From contig JARVKI010000090.1 in NCBI GenBank assembly GCA_036674765.1, positions 112,232 through 176,231 of the forward strand: a stretch of 64,000 nt of DNA, given 5' to 3'. This DNA comes from Seiridium cupressi (taxonomy: Eukaryota; Ascomycota; Sordariomycetes; Amphisphaeriales; Sporocadaceae). Below the pieces are notes generated by a model. The model did not search any database. It had not been told where the DNA came from and was given only the letters and a program-made list of their open reading frames with translations. This document shows positions 45,847 through 57,378 of the stretch, piece by piece; positions within the stretch are counted from its first letter, which is position 1; every line of letters starts with the position of its first letter. The translations under genes were made by a program, and so were the position numbers.

Positions 45847-47438
45847 CTAATCTTGGCCAACCAACAACGATTCATCTCTATTCGTCATTCCATCGCCAAA
45901 GGGATCCTTCATTAGGAAGCAGACCATGCGATGCGAGGCGCCAATATCCAAATTCCCGGTCAGTACGTCCGAGTCCGGCTGCATGATAGAGTCCATGATA
46001 CGCCTCTCTTCTGGAGGTAAAGTCTCGTTGAGTACCATTTTCCCCGACTCGATGATTGTGTCTAGTTTCAGGTCGTGTTCAACCTCAATCGTACGTCGGC
46101 CCAAAGCTGACAACACAGCCATGTCCCAGCAATGCTCCCGCAGTGGCGAGAGCTTCTCTATCAACCTTAGCGCGGTCATCCGAAGCTTCAAGCTCCTACA
46201 TTTGATAACCACAAAAGCTAAGAACGGGCCGAAGGACATTTCAAAAACGAATCTACCTTTCCGAGGCGTGTTGACTTTGTTCATCATTATTGCAGCTTCT
46301 GTTGTAAGGTTTACAATCGCCTGGAACTTGTCCATATGTGTGTCATATATCGACTCGTCCTTTGAGAAACACGTAGCCAGCCAGATGCTGCAAACAAGCC
46401 AGCGGACTTCCAACATTTGCACGACGTGGTCGTTGTGTAGCTTCTGGATTCGATGCTCCTTGAAAATATTGAACGCTGCAAGCCAGGAATTCAGAGATGC
46501 CTCGATTAATAGCTGTTTATCTGTTGTATCCGAGTCGCATTGTGGTGTTGCTACCAATCCGAGCCGGTACGTGTCTGCAGAACGCACAAAGCGAACAACC
46601 CTTGCAAGCAAAGGGGTTAGTGATGCATGTGCGTCTTCCAAGCTGCATATTTCTCTCGTTGGATGCGTCCAAGGATATTCCAAATCGGGAAATGTACTTG
46701 GACTAGCTCCGAAAAAGTACGGAAATATGCTTAAACGACAGAATGCCGGTCTGAGATGGTCTCGCACGTGTTCGGAATCGTTAGGCATCCCATTGAGGAC
46801 ATTGATCCCATGTCGACAATGGTCGACGGCACTCTGATGGTCTCCTCGCAGAAAGTCGATGCAGATAAACAAGATACATACGAGCAAGACTGTGTCCTGA
46901 TCTTGCACTGTACGTAATTGAACAATAGCCTCGTTGTAGTGTCGAGCAACAAGGGCATCTTCGCGAGCGCGACACGGGGATGTCACTTCGATGGTGTTCA
47001 TTGTTTTGTAGAGGGAGCTGATAGCTAGCACCGCATGCTTGGCCGCGGCCTGCTGGGAAGATATCTGCATGACCACGCTGGTCCACAGATGGCTGTCTAG
47101 TGGACCGGAGATAGAAGGGGCAACCACATGCCGAAAGTAGGATATGATATGCGGTTCTGCATCGAGTGCTGCTTGTATCGGCGCCGTCTCAAGGTGGAGC
47201 AGCTGGGACCAGGAGTATGTGCCAGGTGCCGCTGGAAGATAGCCATCGCATCTGCGGCCTGTACTCAGGCAGCGAAAGCACTGCGGACGCCCTTCATCGC
47301 ATCTGATCTTGCGGATCCTGGTCAAAGTCAGTATGAACTCTAAGCGCCATTGACGATCACGGCTCAGTACTAAGAAGGCAAAGCTTACTTGCACGTAGTG
47401 CAGCCTGTTTTCAGTCTCTGTATGCCCCTTCGCGGCAT
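45847..47438 (-). CDS. Zn(II)2Cys6 transcription factor
   Basis: Two exons, 47438-47389 and 47317-45847, joined by a 71-bp intron (GTAAGC...CCAG), give about 506 residues. The intron splits the zinc cluster, and the join restores C13-x2-C16-x6-C23-x6-C30-x2-C33-x6-C40 with the basic KIRKIRCDEGRPQC core. This is why the ATG at 47438 is preferred over upstream frames that skip the first two cysteines. After the linker follows a fungal-specific transcription-factor domain (PF11951-like) with EPHIISYFRHVVAPSISG, VLAISSLYKTM and VRWLVCSIWLATCF. It should be a nuclear DNA-binding regulator. Its position between an RTA1-like gene and a divergent Dal5-type carrier suggests it controls one or both. 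Confidence 0.9.
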
Positions 47439-48589
47439 GACGATAGCATTCCAATTGACGTCCGAGTCAGCCAAATCGAGGTGAATTCTGAGGTTGGGAC
47501 AGTCGAAAGCGACAATCGATCTCAAAGATATCACACATCTTCGATTTGCTGACGAATGAACAGGATGGCCTCAGCCCCATTCGTCGCGTAACCATGTTAC
47601 TAGATGTTTGCCAGGCCGGAGGAACTGAAATCTAGACCAGACACGGACTAGCCCAAGGGGCCGGCGGGGCATTTGCGAGCGGCCCAATCGAACCCGGGAT
47701 CTTGATGACAGTGGAGTACGGCTGTGATCAGGGGTGACCGTACAGACGCGCTGTAGCAATGCGCATAATGACAGAATTGCACCACTTCACAGCCGAAGCA
47801 TCCCGTAAGACAGACCGCCTGGTATGTTACAGCGCACAGCCACATTAGCGTAATGCTTAATGAGCACGTAAGATAAAGCCTACTAATTTGTGTTCTTGAT
47901 AAACTATTTGCCATACATTACTAGGGTACGACTCTCATTTCTTCGGCGACCATATCCACTTGGAGGTAAAGCTAAAGTTAGAGCCAGCCCTGCGAAGTGC
48001 GCCCCTCCATACGTTTCTCAATACTTCATAGACGAACGGACCTGAGCTTAGCTATGCCAAGCCACGTTGAGCGACGTCTCGCGTTCACCGATGTGACCGC
48101 AATCCCGATTCGATGCGATATAGTCATATGGAGGAATTGGCGGACAAGACAGCCGGCAGGATCACCTCTATCTTTTTATAGAGAGCATCTGATAAGCATC
48201 AGTATCGGAAGTGCCAAAAGTGGGGGTGCCTGTTCTCTAAGTATGGGCGTCGGAGTTAGCCAGCCGACTGCATAAGTGGAGGTTAGCCGTATCTATCCCA
48301 AGTCAACCCACTTTCGGGAATGATACCAATACATCGGGCGCCCTTCTCTAAGGAAACCATCCTTATCAGAATCAGCAGTTGTGGAAGGGTGTACGTTCAG
48401 GGCTTCAAGAGGTATAAATTGAACCCACAAGCCTGGTAAGCATAAATCATCGGCGATGCGTATATGTGCTTGATGTAGTGGTCTTGAAATTGTTACGTTA
48501 TACAGCAGCCTCGAGAAGCTCAACGACAGTAGGCCGGAAACCTTATAGCTCAATTCCGCCTATAGATTCTATACAGTCCCATCCTTGCT
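47439..48589. promoter_or_regulatory. Divergent intergenic region, regulator and Dal5-type carrier
   Basis: A 1.15-kb region between two outward-pointing start codons. CGG and CCG triplets, the usual half-sites of Zn2Cys6 regulators, occur (for example GCCGGCGGGG near 47,660), but no well-spaced pair can be singled out. A tRNA-like GGTTCGA word on the minus strand does not fold into a tRNA. Confidence 0.4.
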
Positions 48590-50322
48590 ATGGTAGAGAA
48601 AGAAGGGAAGCCCGATACGGGTGACATGACCACCGTCCCAGCGCCGTCCGAATCCATGAGCCTCGGAGATATAGTGGTAGACAAAGAGACGGAAAGAAGC
48701 TACGGTATAGCCAATTATTTATGAAGATGGTATACATGATTGGCTGATCCATATATTGCAGTTAAGAAACTTGATCGTTATTTACTGCCGTTCTTGAGCT
48801 TGATGTACTTTTTCAATTCTGTGGATCGGGTAGGCATCACGCCCATGTATCATATATGCACATCATCGACTCTTACACTTTATACAGAGCAATCTGGGTA
48901 ATGCACAGACAGATGGCCTCGGTGCCGACCTTGGCTTTGTTGGCAACCAATACTCGCTGTTGATATTGCTGTTCTATATTCCAAACGGACTTTGCGATTT
49001 GCCCCTCAACATGCTGACGAAACGGTTTTCGGGAAAAGTCATGCTACCGGGGCTAATGTTCGCCTGGGGTTCAATGGCTCTTGTCCAAAATGCCGCGAAA
49101 AATTTCGCCGGTCTGCTGGTGATCCGCTTGCTACTGGGGTGAGTAGGAGAGATACGATTCTTCCATATCTACGATCGTAATCAGGCTGACTCCGGAGAAG
49201 AGCTTTCGAAGCTGGATTCTTTGCAGGCACTGTATTCTATCTCACGCTGTTCTACACACGTGGGGAACTTGGTTTTCGCATTGCGCTTTACTTTGGTTCT
49301 GCACTGCTTGCCAGTGCCTTCAGTGGATTGATATCTTTTGGGGTATTCCAGATTAAGCATACGGCACTTCAAGGATGGCAGTGGCTCTTCATCATCGAGG
49401 GTGAGCAAGTCAATTCTTCATCGACTCTTCTGTCGGATATCATACCACCACAGACACTAACGCAATTGGACCGATAGGGGCTATAACTGTTGTTGTTGCT
49501 TTCGTCGGCTTTTTCTGGTTGCCAGCCTCGTCTTCCACTGCTTGGTTTCTTACCGAGCCTGAGAGAGAAGTCGCTCGGTTACGGTCTTTACGCGATGCAT
49601 CACGCAAAGTGGACACCGAATTCAGCCTTCGCGAATCGTTCCAGACCTGGACCGACTGGAAGTTCCCCATCTGGTGCATCATCTCGTTCACTTACCCTGT
49701 GGCATTCAGCACATGCGCCAACTTCTTGCCTATTGTCCTGCAGAGACTGGGATACTCGACTGTTGTCACGAATCTGCTGACCGTCCCGCCCAACTGCTGC
49801 GGCTTCCTCGTTCTCCTTGCGGTGACATACTCGTCAGATAGACTCCGCGAGCGCACATACCACATAGTCTTTTCGCTTGTTCTTTCGTTCGTTGGACTTA
49901 TCATTCTAGCCACCGTCGACGGGTTAACGCATCGTGGCGTGGCTTATTTTGCGTGCTTCCTCGTGGCATCAGGCGCATACATCCCTAGCTGTCTCGTTCA
50001 TTCCTGGCATAACAACAATAACTTGAACGAAAACTCTCGCGCAGCAAACACTGGACTGCTTGTTGGCTTGGGTAACCTGGGTGGTATCCTGTCGGCGGCC
50101 ACATTCCGCACAGAGTATGCCCCAAGGTATGTGCCCTGCTTGGTGGCAACGGCCTGTTGCAACGTGGTGTGTGTGGTGTTCACACTGTGGCTGGGACTGT
50201 GGATGAAGGGAGAAAATAAGAAGAGGGACATTCAGTCGGGGGTCATATTGAAACCTGAGGATGTAGACACGAGGGAACTTGAAGATGGTGAGAGTGATGC
50301 GAAGTGGCGGTTCTTCACATGA
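48590..50322 (+). CDS. MFS transporter, Dal5 / anion:cation symporter type
   Basis: Five exons, 48590-48704, 48762-48829, 48888-49138, 49201-49400 and 49478-50322, encode about 492 residues. All introns are 57-77 bp with GT-AG ends and the phases agree. The order of blocks is that of the allantoate-permease family: KKLDRYLLPFLSLMYFFNSVDR joined to SNLGNAQTDGL (quoted in part: NSVDRSNLGNAQ), YIPNGLCDLPLNMLTKRF, then a GRELGF-like YTRGELGFRIALYFGSALLASAFSG (in part: RGELGFRIALYFG), and GWQWLFIIEG before the central loop. The second half holds six helices and a charged C-terminal tail. Relatives import organic anions such as allantoate, nicotinate, pantothenate or tartrate. It is divergent from a Zn2Cys6 regulator, which is the common set-up for an inducible carrier. 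Confidence 0.88.
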
Positions 50323-51354
50323 AGGCTGATCCAGCTCTGTTGCACTTGTAGGCAAACTTTGGTAACTTTTCCTTGCCGCTTATTAGGAGCTGCGCTGAAT
50401 ATGAAACCATTACAACCTTTACAAGGCTACGAGGCAACGGTCCACTTCCGACTGCCAGAGACTACTCCGACTGGTCGAAAACGATATGTCTAACCTACAT
50501 ATGTAGTTCCTATTGAGATAGACACCAGTATTGTAACCAGAAGGCAATCCACTATGCTTTCACCGGAGGGTTTATAATCCTTAAGACGCCAACGGTATCT
50601 CAGGGCTGATGCAGCCATCCACGACGACCTCGTGATCACCTGAGTGCTGCGCGAATGAACAGAGTCCAGAACATGGCCGGTTACAAAAGTTTGTGAACTC
50701 CAGGATTGTCGCAGGTCGCAGGTGTTACCAGTATCGACCTCCCTAATTACATACATGTGCCATTGCCAGAGGGACCCCGCAAGCCCCTGGCCTAGGGGCC
50801 TTCCCGTGGGGGATCTGCCCCCACGGACCCGGCTCGCACCGCATTTTAGGCACCGACTTTTATTATGCTGCATTTGCTGCTGCAAGGAGGTCAACAAATC
50901 CCGAATGCGTAGATACGAACTAGCAGTATCTCTAAATTATCGTTACCGCTGGTTATCATGTATCATGCACCATCTAAATGGCTGCCTAAGTAAAGAGCTT
51001 CCTTAACATCAAGCCTTCCTGCCAACACATTTGTTTTTAGACGTGTCTCTCCATTAAGCATAGCCATGGCAGCAGCGCCACTAGAAGGTTGCAAAGTCCA
51101 CCGAACTGAGCTAGATTCAAGCAATACACTTGTGAAGCATCATTTCGCATCGATTGGGGTCACCTATTCTGCAACATCTTTTCGCGCCCTTGTCACTGTT
51201 ACGGACCTGACTCGCTTCCAGGCTGAACTCTTCTGCCCTATACTCAAAGCTCTTTGTGCAGTAATTAGGAGCTACTTTAGGGTCTTCCATTCCTGTTCCA
51301 CGCCCGACTGGATGCACATGAAGGTTTATCGGCGACTGTCGTTCAAGTGGGACA
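50323..51354. other. Intergenic with GC-rich hairpins
   Basis: About 1 kb. It holds two GC-rich inverted repeats (50781-50826). The frame at 51066-51662 overlaps the first kinesin exon in another phase and shows no family; an extra 5' kinesin exon within this region cannot be excluded. Confidence 0.45.
50781..50826. repeat. Two adjacent GC-rich inverted repeats
   Basis: The first is an imperfect hairpin AAGCCCCT / AGGGGCCTT around a short centre (50781-50802). The second is a perfect 9-bp inverted repeat CCGTGGGGG / CCCCCACGG with a 5-base loop ATCTG (50804-50826). They stand out from an otherwise AT-balanced flank and resemble ends of small non-autonomous elements or helitron-type hairpins, but no boundary is proven. 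Confidence 0.7.
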
Positions 51355-53576
51355 ATGGACCAGTTTTATCTAAACAACGCTACTCTGTACCAGTCTCTAG
51401 TGAAGGGATGTACTCCTCCCCCGGTATCTCGAACAGTCACGGCGGCTACGGGAACAAACAGTCCAGATATGGTTGTGAGCGCCAGAATTCGGCCCATGCT
51501 CGAAGAGGACGTCGCAGCAGGTTTCCCCGTAAGCAAATTGCTCAGTCGCTTCCTTTCTTTTTTTTTCCCCCCGCCTCTTCTGCGAAGGTGGTTTCTCCAA
51601 ACTTGGGATTCAAGACCAAAGCACGACTTACTCTTCGTTGCTTGTGTACACGCCAAGAATAATTCGCTAACCTGAATATTCCAGTGTGCTATATTCCCCC
51701 GCTCTGTTCATACAGGCATTGTAGATGTTCATGATCTATACAATCATCCAAGAGGGCGACCAGTACTCAAGGTAAGAATGAAATCATGCCTATCTTCTCC
51801 ATGGCACTCATGCTGAATGTTTATGCTTCTAGTCCTCTAACTACCAAGTGGATGAACTCTTCGACTCCGAGACAACAACTGAAGACATCTACGCGAAACT
51901 TATAGACAGACTAATCCCTTTCGCGCGGGATGGTGGCATCGGAACTGTATTTGCCTACGGCCAGACTGGTATGTGACTGCCAGATGTTGTCATGACACTT
52001 TGGCCCATCTATTTTCATCAGTGCGATATCTCGTAGCCCCTCCTACTCCCGTCCTGAAATTGCTATGAATTCTGATTGTCAGACAGGCTCCGGCAAGACA
52101 TTTACGATCAGCCGGATCGAGGAGCTCGTCGCAGAAACTCTAATGGATGGAAGTCTTGGTGGTCAAAGGGAGGTTTATATCACTATTATCGACCTTGCCG
52201 GGAATTCTGCGCACGATCTACTCAATTCACGAAAGCCATTCTTGGTTCTCGAAGACTCATTTGGTGTCACCCAGCTAGCTGGCGCAAATGAAGACTTGGT
52301 ACAAGACAAAGCTGATATAATGACGCTGATCCGCCGCGCAGCATCTTTTAGAAGGACGGCCCCAACCCACAAGAACGATGTTTCATCTCGCTCGCACGGC
52401 ATTTGCCGCATCCGTATCAAAGATCAATCGACCGACTCAGATGGATTTCTTTACCTGGTCGATCTGGCCGGCTCCGAAGCTGCCCGTGACCGTGCAAATC
52501 ATGGAGCCGAACGTATGCGCGAGGCTCGCGAGATCAACATGAGTCTCTCCGTACTCAAGGACTGCATTCGTGGCAAGGTGGAATCCGATACCCTAACGCT
52601 TTCGGACGGCCCGAAGCCGAAGCAAAAAAGGCCACATGTCCCGTTCCGGCAGAGTGCGTTGACCAAGGTCTTGAAACATGTTTTTGATCCTGCCAGCAGT
52701 CGCCCCTGCAAGACCGCAGTTATAGCATGCGTCAATCCAGTTCTTGCCGATGTCGGGCCAAGCAAGAACACGTTGCGGTACGCTGAGATGCTGCGCGTGC
52801 TGCTTCCTGCGGATAAAGCAGCCAAATACAACCCGTCGGCTCCCATGACTTGGAACAACTCACAATTGAAAGATTGGATGGCGAAGAACGTGAGTCTTGA
52901 ACCCCCATCAACTCACAACATATGTACACTGAAATTCCTCCTCCAACTCCAGTCAGGTATCCCCCCGCTCTTACCGTCTACTGTGGCGCCTACAGAGTCT
53001 GGAGCACAGCTTCTGCGCCTCTCAACGGCAGAGTTTGAGAGTCGATGCCTGAAGAGTCCTGGCAGCAGTATCGAGCGAGCCAGGGCCATCCGATCTAAGT
53101 TATGGCAGATGCACATCGATTTCCAACACGTTGGAAATACGTCAGCTCCCAGAACGGCTACGGCTTCTAAATATCCAATTCAGTCTGGCACCAGGTCCAG
53201 TACTGAGGAAGCTCCCGGCAGAAATTCAAGCCGAGATCTAAACTCTAGCGCGACGGAAATGCCGTTCAAAGAGCGCATTCGTCCAGGTATGGTGGTCAGT
53301 TGGAATGGTTCGTCTGAACACTGTTCTGCCCTCCGTTTGCCAGAGGGTTTGAAGTTGGCCGTCATACTTTGCCCGGCCGAATCTGTAAAAGATACTCTTA
53401 TCAACGTGATTGATCTGGCTGATAATGAGCACGCAAAGGCGAAAGAAACAGGCAAGCAGGGCATTATACGATACTTGGTAAGCGAACCACAAGACTCCCT
53501 TCATATTCAAAGTTTATTCAAAGATTGGAATTCTGCACATGCTCTTTCACTTTGGGGTAGCGACTTCCATTCCTGA
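51355..53576 (+). CDS. Kinesin-like motor protein
   Basis: A five-exon model, 51355-51528, 51685-51771, 51833-51968, 52087-52889 and 52953-53576, gives about 607 residues. The motor begins with VVSARIRPMLEED; the P-loop AYGQTGSGKTFT (about 128-139) is restored by splicing; switch I SSRSH is at about 232-236 and switch II DLAGSE at about 258-263, followed by INMSLSVLKDCIR and VPFRQSALTKVLKHVF. After the motor comes a segment with SPTxxAPTESGAQLL-like sequence and a C-terminal domain starting RIRPGMVVSWNG. This resembles fungal kinesins of the kinesin-13-like group. The N-terminus is uncertain. The last intron (52890-52952) is 63 nt and has no stop, so it could be kept without changing frame. 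It lies in an otherwise accessory neighbourhood. Confidence 0.85.
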
Positions 53577-54954
53577 CCATCAGCCTGTTTTGTGGCAAAC
53601 AGACCCTAACACGAGTTATACAGTGTGCGCTATTAACACCGGGGCTCATGGCTGAGGCCTACGAGTTAAATTTGTGGCGCCAGATTATTATTGATGTTAA
53701 CATGATGGAAGGAGAGGTCATCCTAGAATATGATGCGGGGACTAGATATTATTACATCTCCGTGTAGGCAATAAGGCCATGTTGCTTCGATACTAGATTC
53801 ACGTGTTGAAACAAATATCAGCGTAAGAGATTTTTCTGTTATTTTAACATTTTACATTATTATGTATCTTGTAACCTGGGGGGTGGGGGCAGCAGATATT
53901 TGATATCGCACACAATGTAAACCTGAGCCAAAAGCATAAACAAAAGCTTTTACATCCTCTGGTAAATAATAGAGTCCTGTGGTCGCAACCAAAAGCCAGA
54001 AGTTCGGTCAACCATTGGGGGATATTAAATACAGTAGACATCCGAGTTGAGGGTCCAGCTTAGGGTTTAGCTTAGGGTTAGACGAGTAGAATGCTTTCTT
54101 TTCTCCAAAGCTTAGAACTCCTCGTCAAATGAGTACATGTAGATGCGTCTAGAATGCGTCAGTGTGTCCGACACCGGCAGGAATAGATACTCGACAGCAA
54201 TAAAGCTTTCCTCGGACTTTGACCTGAGGGATTCCCCATGGTCACCATCCACCCGTGGGTTCTGGCATTCGGCCACCTTCGGGCTTGGTATGGAGCACTG
54301 GAGCATGGTTCTAGGTCTAGTGTGGGCCCATACTGGGACGATGGATCAGATAACTATGTACGAAGGTGTGAGGGATGGAAATCTTTCTCCAAACGTAGCT
54401 GTTTTAAGGTTATCAGATGGCGCTAAGCCTGGGTTCATCCTGCGGTGCGGGTCTTGCCCATCAGATGCACCCCAAAGCCTCCTGAATCAGGCCCGGGGGA
54501 TGCTACGCTGTGCATTGTAGTTTGTCGCAAGATTGGACAGACAGGGAGAACTTGCAGTTTTGTTGTTGCCGAGGGATTTGCGGGACTTGCAATCTCCCTC
54601 AGATGTTCTGGTCTGGTAGCATGTGATTTACCTTGGGTCATCCATGAACATATGGAAGGGCATACGGCGGATCTGCTGAGATTCTGAGATTCTCCGAGAG
54701 CGACGATCGGCCTTGGCTGCAAGTCGCGATCCTCGTATTCTAGCTCCACGGCGACGACTGACCGCACGGCGATCCGGCATCACCTTGCCAGGTAGATATT
54801 TATTCGTCAAGAACGTTGGACTAGCACTATATATATACGACAGGTCTCGTGCTTGCATTTGCGATCCAGCCTCATCACCAAAAGTCCTGTACTCAGCCTC
54901 CGCTGTTTCTAGTTTTGCACCCTTTGGCGCCAGATTAATCATCCTGTTTTCACA
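53577..54954. other. Intergenic with telomere-like words
   Basis: About 1.4 kb without a supported gene. It contains two TTAGGG words in tandem context (54060-54081). Open frames near 54,140-54,770 on both strands have no family features. The 3' end of this stretch is the upstream region of the SIT-type carrier. Confidence 0.4.
54060..54081 (+). repeat. Interstitial telomere-like motif
   Basis: TTAGGGTTTAGC followed by TTAGGGTTAG: two exact TTAGGG units with degenerate spacing. Too short to be a telomere tract, but unlikely to be ordinary coding relic. Confidence 0.5.
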
Positions 54955-56985
54955 ATGACACGGCCCGCATCCGCAGAAATCGCTGCGGAGTCTAAGCGGG
55001 ACACGAATACTGGGTACAATGTCACTCAAATGCCAGGACACATTGTCAAGGATAGTACGAACGACAACCAGAGCGACCTCGAAAACCCCGAGGGAGTCGA
55101 ACAGGTTGAGGCAATTACCAAGTTATGGAGTAAGAAAATGTTATGGATAACACTTGCATTGTGGGTTCTCCCCTTAGCTTTGCGCCATATTGTTTTCCGA
55201 TTGGGATCGACCTTGATGCTCCTGTTTTCGTCCATTATACTAACACTCTCTGTAACCTTTAGCATATGGTTCCTCTCCTTCGTCGTGGATATGCTTTCGT
55301 CCGTTCAGGATACCCTTTCGCCCTACATCACATCCTACTTTTCGAAGCACGGCTTACTCGCAAACATCAACATTCCTTCTCGAATCATCGGCGGTGTTGT
55401 CTTGCTTCCCGTGAGCAAGATCATCGATATTCGTGGCCGTACGGAGGGCTTCGTTGGAGGTATAGTGCTCATTGTCATTGGCATGGTCATGAAGGCGGCT
55501 TGTCAGAACGTCGAGACTTACGTTGCGGCTCAGGTCTTCTACTGGGTCGGAAAGGCGGCTCTCGGCTTCGTCCTGGATGTTTTCGTTGCCGACATAACCA
55601 CTCTGAGAAACAGAATCATCATGTTTACCCTTAACAGTACTCCGGTCCTAGCAACTACTTTCGCCGGTCCGGAAATTGCGCAGCTGTTTTACACACACTC
55701 GAACTTCAGATGGGCTTTCGGGGCGTGGTCAATCATCCTGTTGGCATTCTCGGTACCTGTGATCAGCATTCTCTACCTCCAGGAACGCAAAGCCAAGAAA
55801 GTAGGGATAGTCCGTCAGACATCGGGGCGTACCTCCATGCAGTCCTTGAAGCATTATTTGCTACAATTTGATGGTGCGTTACTTAAGTTTATGGTTCGGT
55901 CCATCAACGATTGGTCACTGACGCTCTTACAGTGGTTGGCATGATACTTATTGCAGCTGGGTTCATCCTGTTCCTCCTCCCATTCAGCCTAGTATCCTAC
56001 TCCAAGGCCGGGTGGGAAAGCCCCCACATTATCGTCATGATTATCCTCGGCCTACTTTGTCTTGGTGCATTCCTTGCATGGGAGAAATATCTTACTCCCG
56101 TCCATTTCTTCCCTTTCGAGGTGTTGAAGGACCGAACAGTGGTGAATGCGGCATTGACACATGCTCTCATGTTCATGACAATCTTGTGAGACCCCAGTCG
56201 CCGTCATCTGCGCTTTTAACAACAACTGACACAGTCCTGTAGTATCTGGAACGCCTATTACAGCTCATACCTCCAAGTGGTTCATGGCTTGAGCATTCGA
56301 GATTCAAACTATGTGCTTAACGGTCTTGCCCTGACATCATATTTCATCGGACCCTTCGTTGGCTTGTGAGACCCTCTTCTTATTGATCTTACTTGTCAGT
56401 CCCTCACTAGTTCACAGGTATATCCGATACACTGGTCACGTCAAGTATCCGGCATTGGCATCTATTCCCGTCTACCTACTCGGAACGGCTCTCATAGCGT
56501 ACTTCAGGACACCGTCTGCTCATGTTGGTTATGTGGCCATGTGCCAAATACTGATCGGATTCGGCTCCGCATTACTCACAGACACTTCAAGGCTAGCCGT
56601 TATGGCAGCGGTCGCGCACAAAAACATGGCTTTGTCCCTTGTTATCCACAGTCTGTTCACCTCTATCGGATCTTCCATAGGTTATGCCATTGCAGGAGGC
56701 ATGTGGACAAACATGCTGCCATACAAATTTGCGGAGTATCTTCCAGAGGACGCTAAGTCTCAGGCATGGACGATATTTGGAGATATCACCTTGCAGATGA
56801 AGTATCCAATCGGTCATCCGATCCGTGATGCCGCAATAGAAGCGTATGGCGACGTCGGCAGAAAGATGGTCATAGTTGGGTCATCCCTTACACCTCTGAT
56901 CATCATCACTGTTCTGTTCTGGAGGGATATAAACGTCAAAGACTTGGAGCAGGAGGAGAAAGAAAAGCGTGGCACAGTATTCTAA
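54955..56985 (+). CDS. Siderophore-iron transporter family (SIT) MFS protein
   Basis: Five exons, 54955-55160, 55263-55873, 55933-56185, 56243-56365 and 56418-56985, encode about 586 residues, the normal length of 14-helix siderophore:H+ symporters. Family landmarks are EAITKLWSKKMLWITLA at the first helix, SSVQDTLSPYITSYF, the IDIRGRTEGF loop (A-motif position), QVFYWVGKAALGFVLDVFVAD, FRWAFGAWSI, and IWNAYYSSYLQVVHGLS. The C-terminal half has CQILIGFGSALLTDTSRLAVMAAV and a short charged tail. The first intron (55161-55262) is 102 nt and open in frame, but keeping it would interrupt helix 1, so splicing is favoured. The protein should import ferric siderophores across the plasma membrane. No siderophore synthetase is in the window, so it would serve scavenging. 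It converges on a complex I subunit gene. Confidence 0.88.
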
Positions 56986-57378
56986 ATTGCTCGGGCAGTA
57001 TGGCTTATTGTGGATAAAATAGTTATGAGCTGACGATGGTACTCGGGACGCGGAATCGCCTGTACACGTTCCCTCTTATCCGCTTGCGATCATTAGCATG
57101 CATATACCGCATGCTTGTTGTATGGTCACGTGGGGTTGGGTGCCGTCCATCCTGAGACGGGTCAGGTTGGTTGTTGATTCTTGTCCATGAAACCTTCAAA
57201 GTCCCGGGCCACACAAATATCTTTACTCTGGCCGTAGCAAAAGCTTAACTTCCCGGAGCAGTGAGAACGAGAATTGTTTAAAGTTGAACACATGGTGCGG
57301 CCGAAGGCAATCATATAGCCAACCATACATTCCAGCTGTTTGTTTGACCACCCTTTCCTTTGTTGTCGTCTCGGGTGA
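56986..57378. other. Convergent 3' intergenic region
   Basis: About 390 bp separate the stop codons of the SIT-type carrier and the PSST-type gene, which point toward each other. A minus-strand frame extending past the PSST stop shows no family features. Confidence 0.45.

Noticed and set aside
45926..46837. 303-codon plus-strand frame
   Set aside because: It lies antisense to the well-supported Zn2Cys6 regulator and shows no protein family features.
45847..47454. Regulator read as one exon from 47454
   Set aside because: The single-exon reading loses the first two zinc-cluster cysteines; the two-exon model from 47438 restores all six.
47640..47760. Possible tRNA on the minus strand (GGTTCGA word)
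   Set aside because: The flanking bases do not form a T-stem and no acceptor or anticodon stem is found at proper spacing.
52065..53576. Kinesin gene starting at 52065
   Set aside because: That start cuts off the first half of the P-loop; upstream exons with correct phase complete the motor domain.
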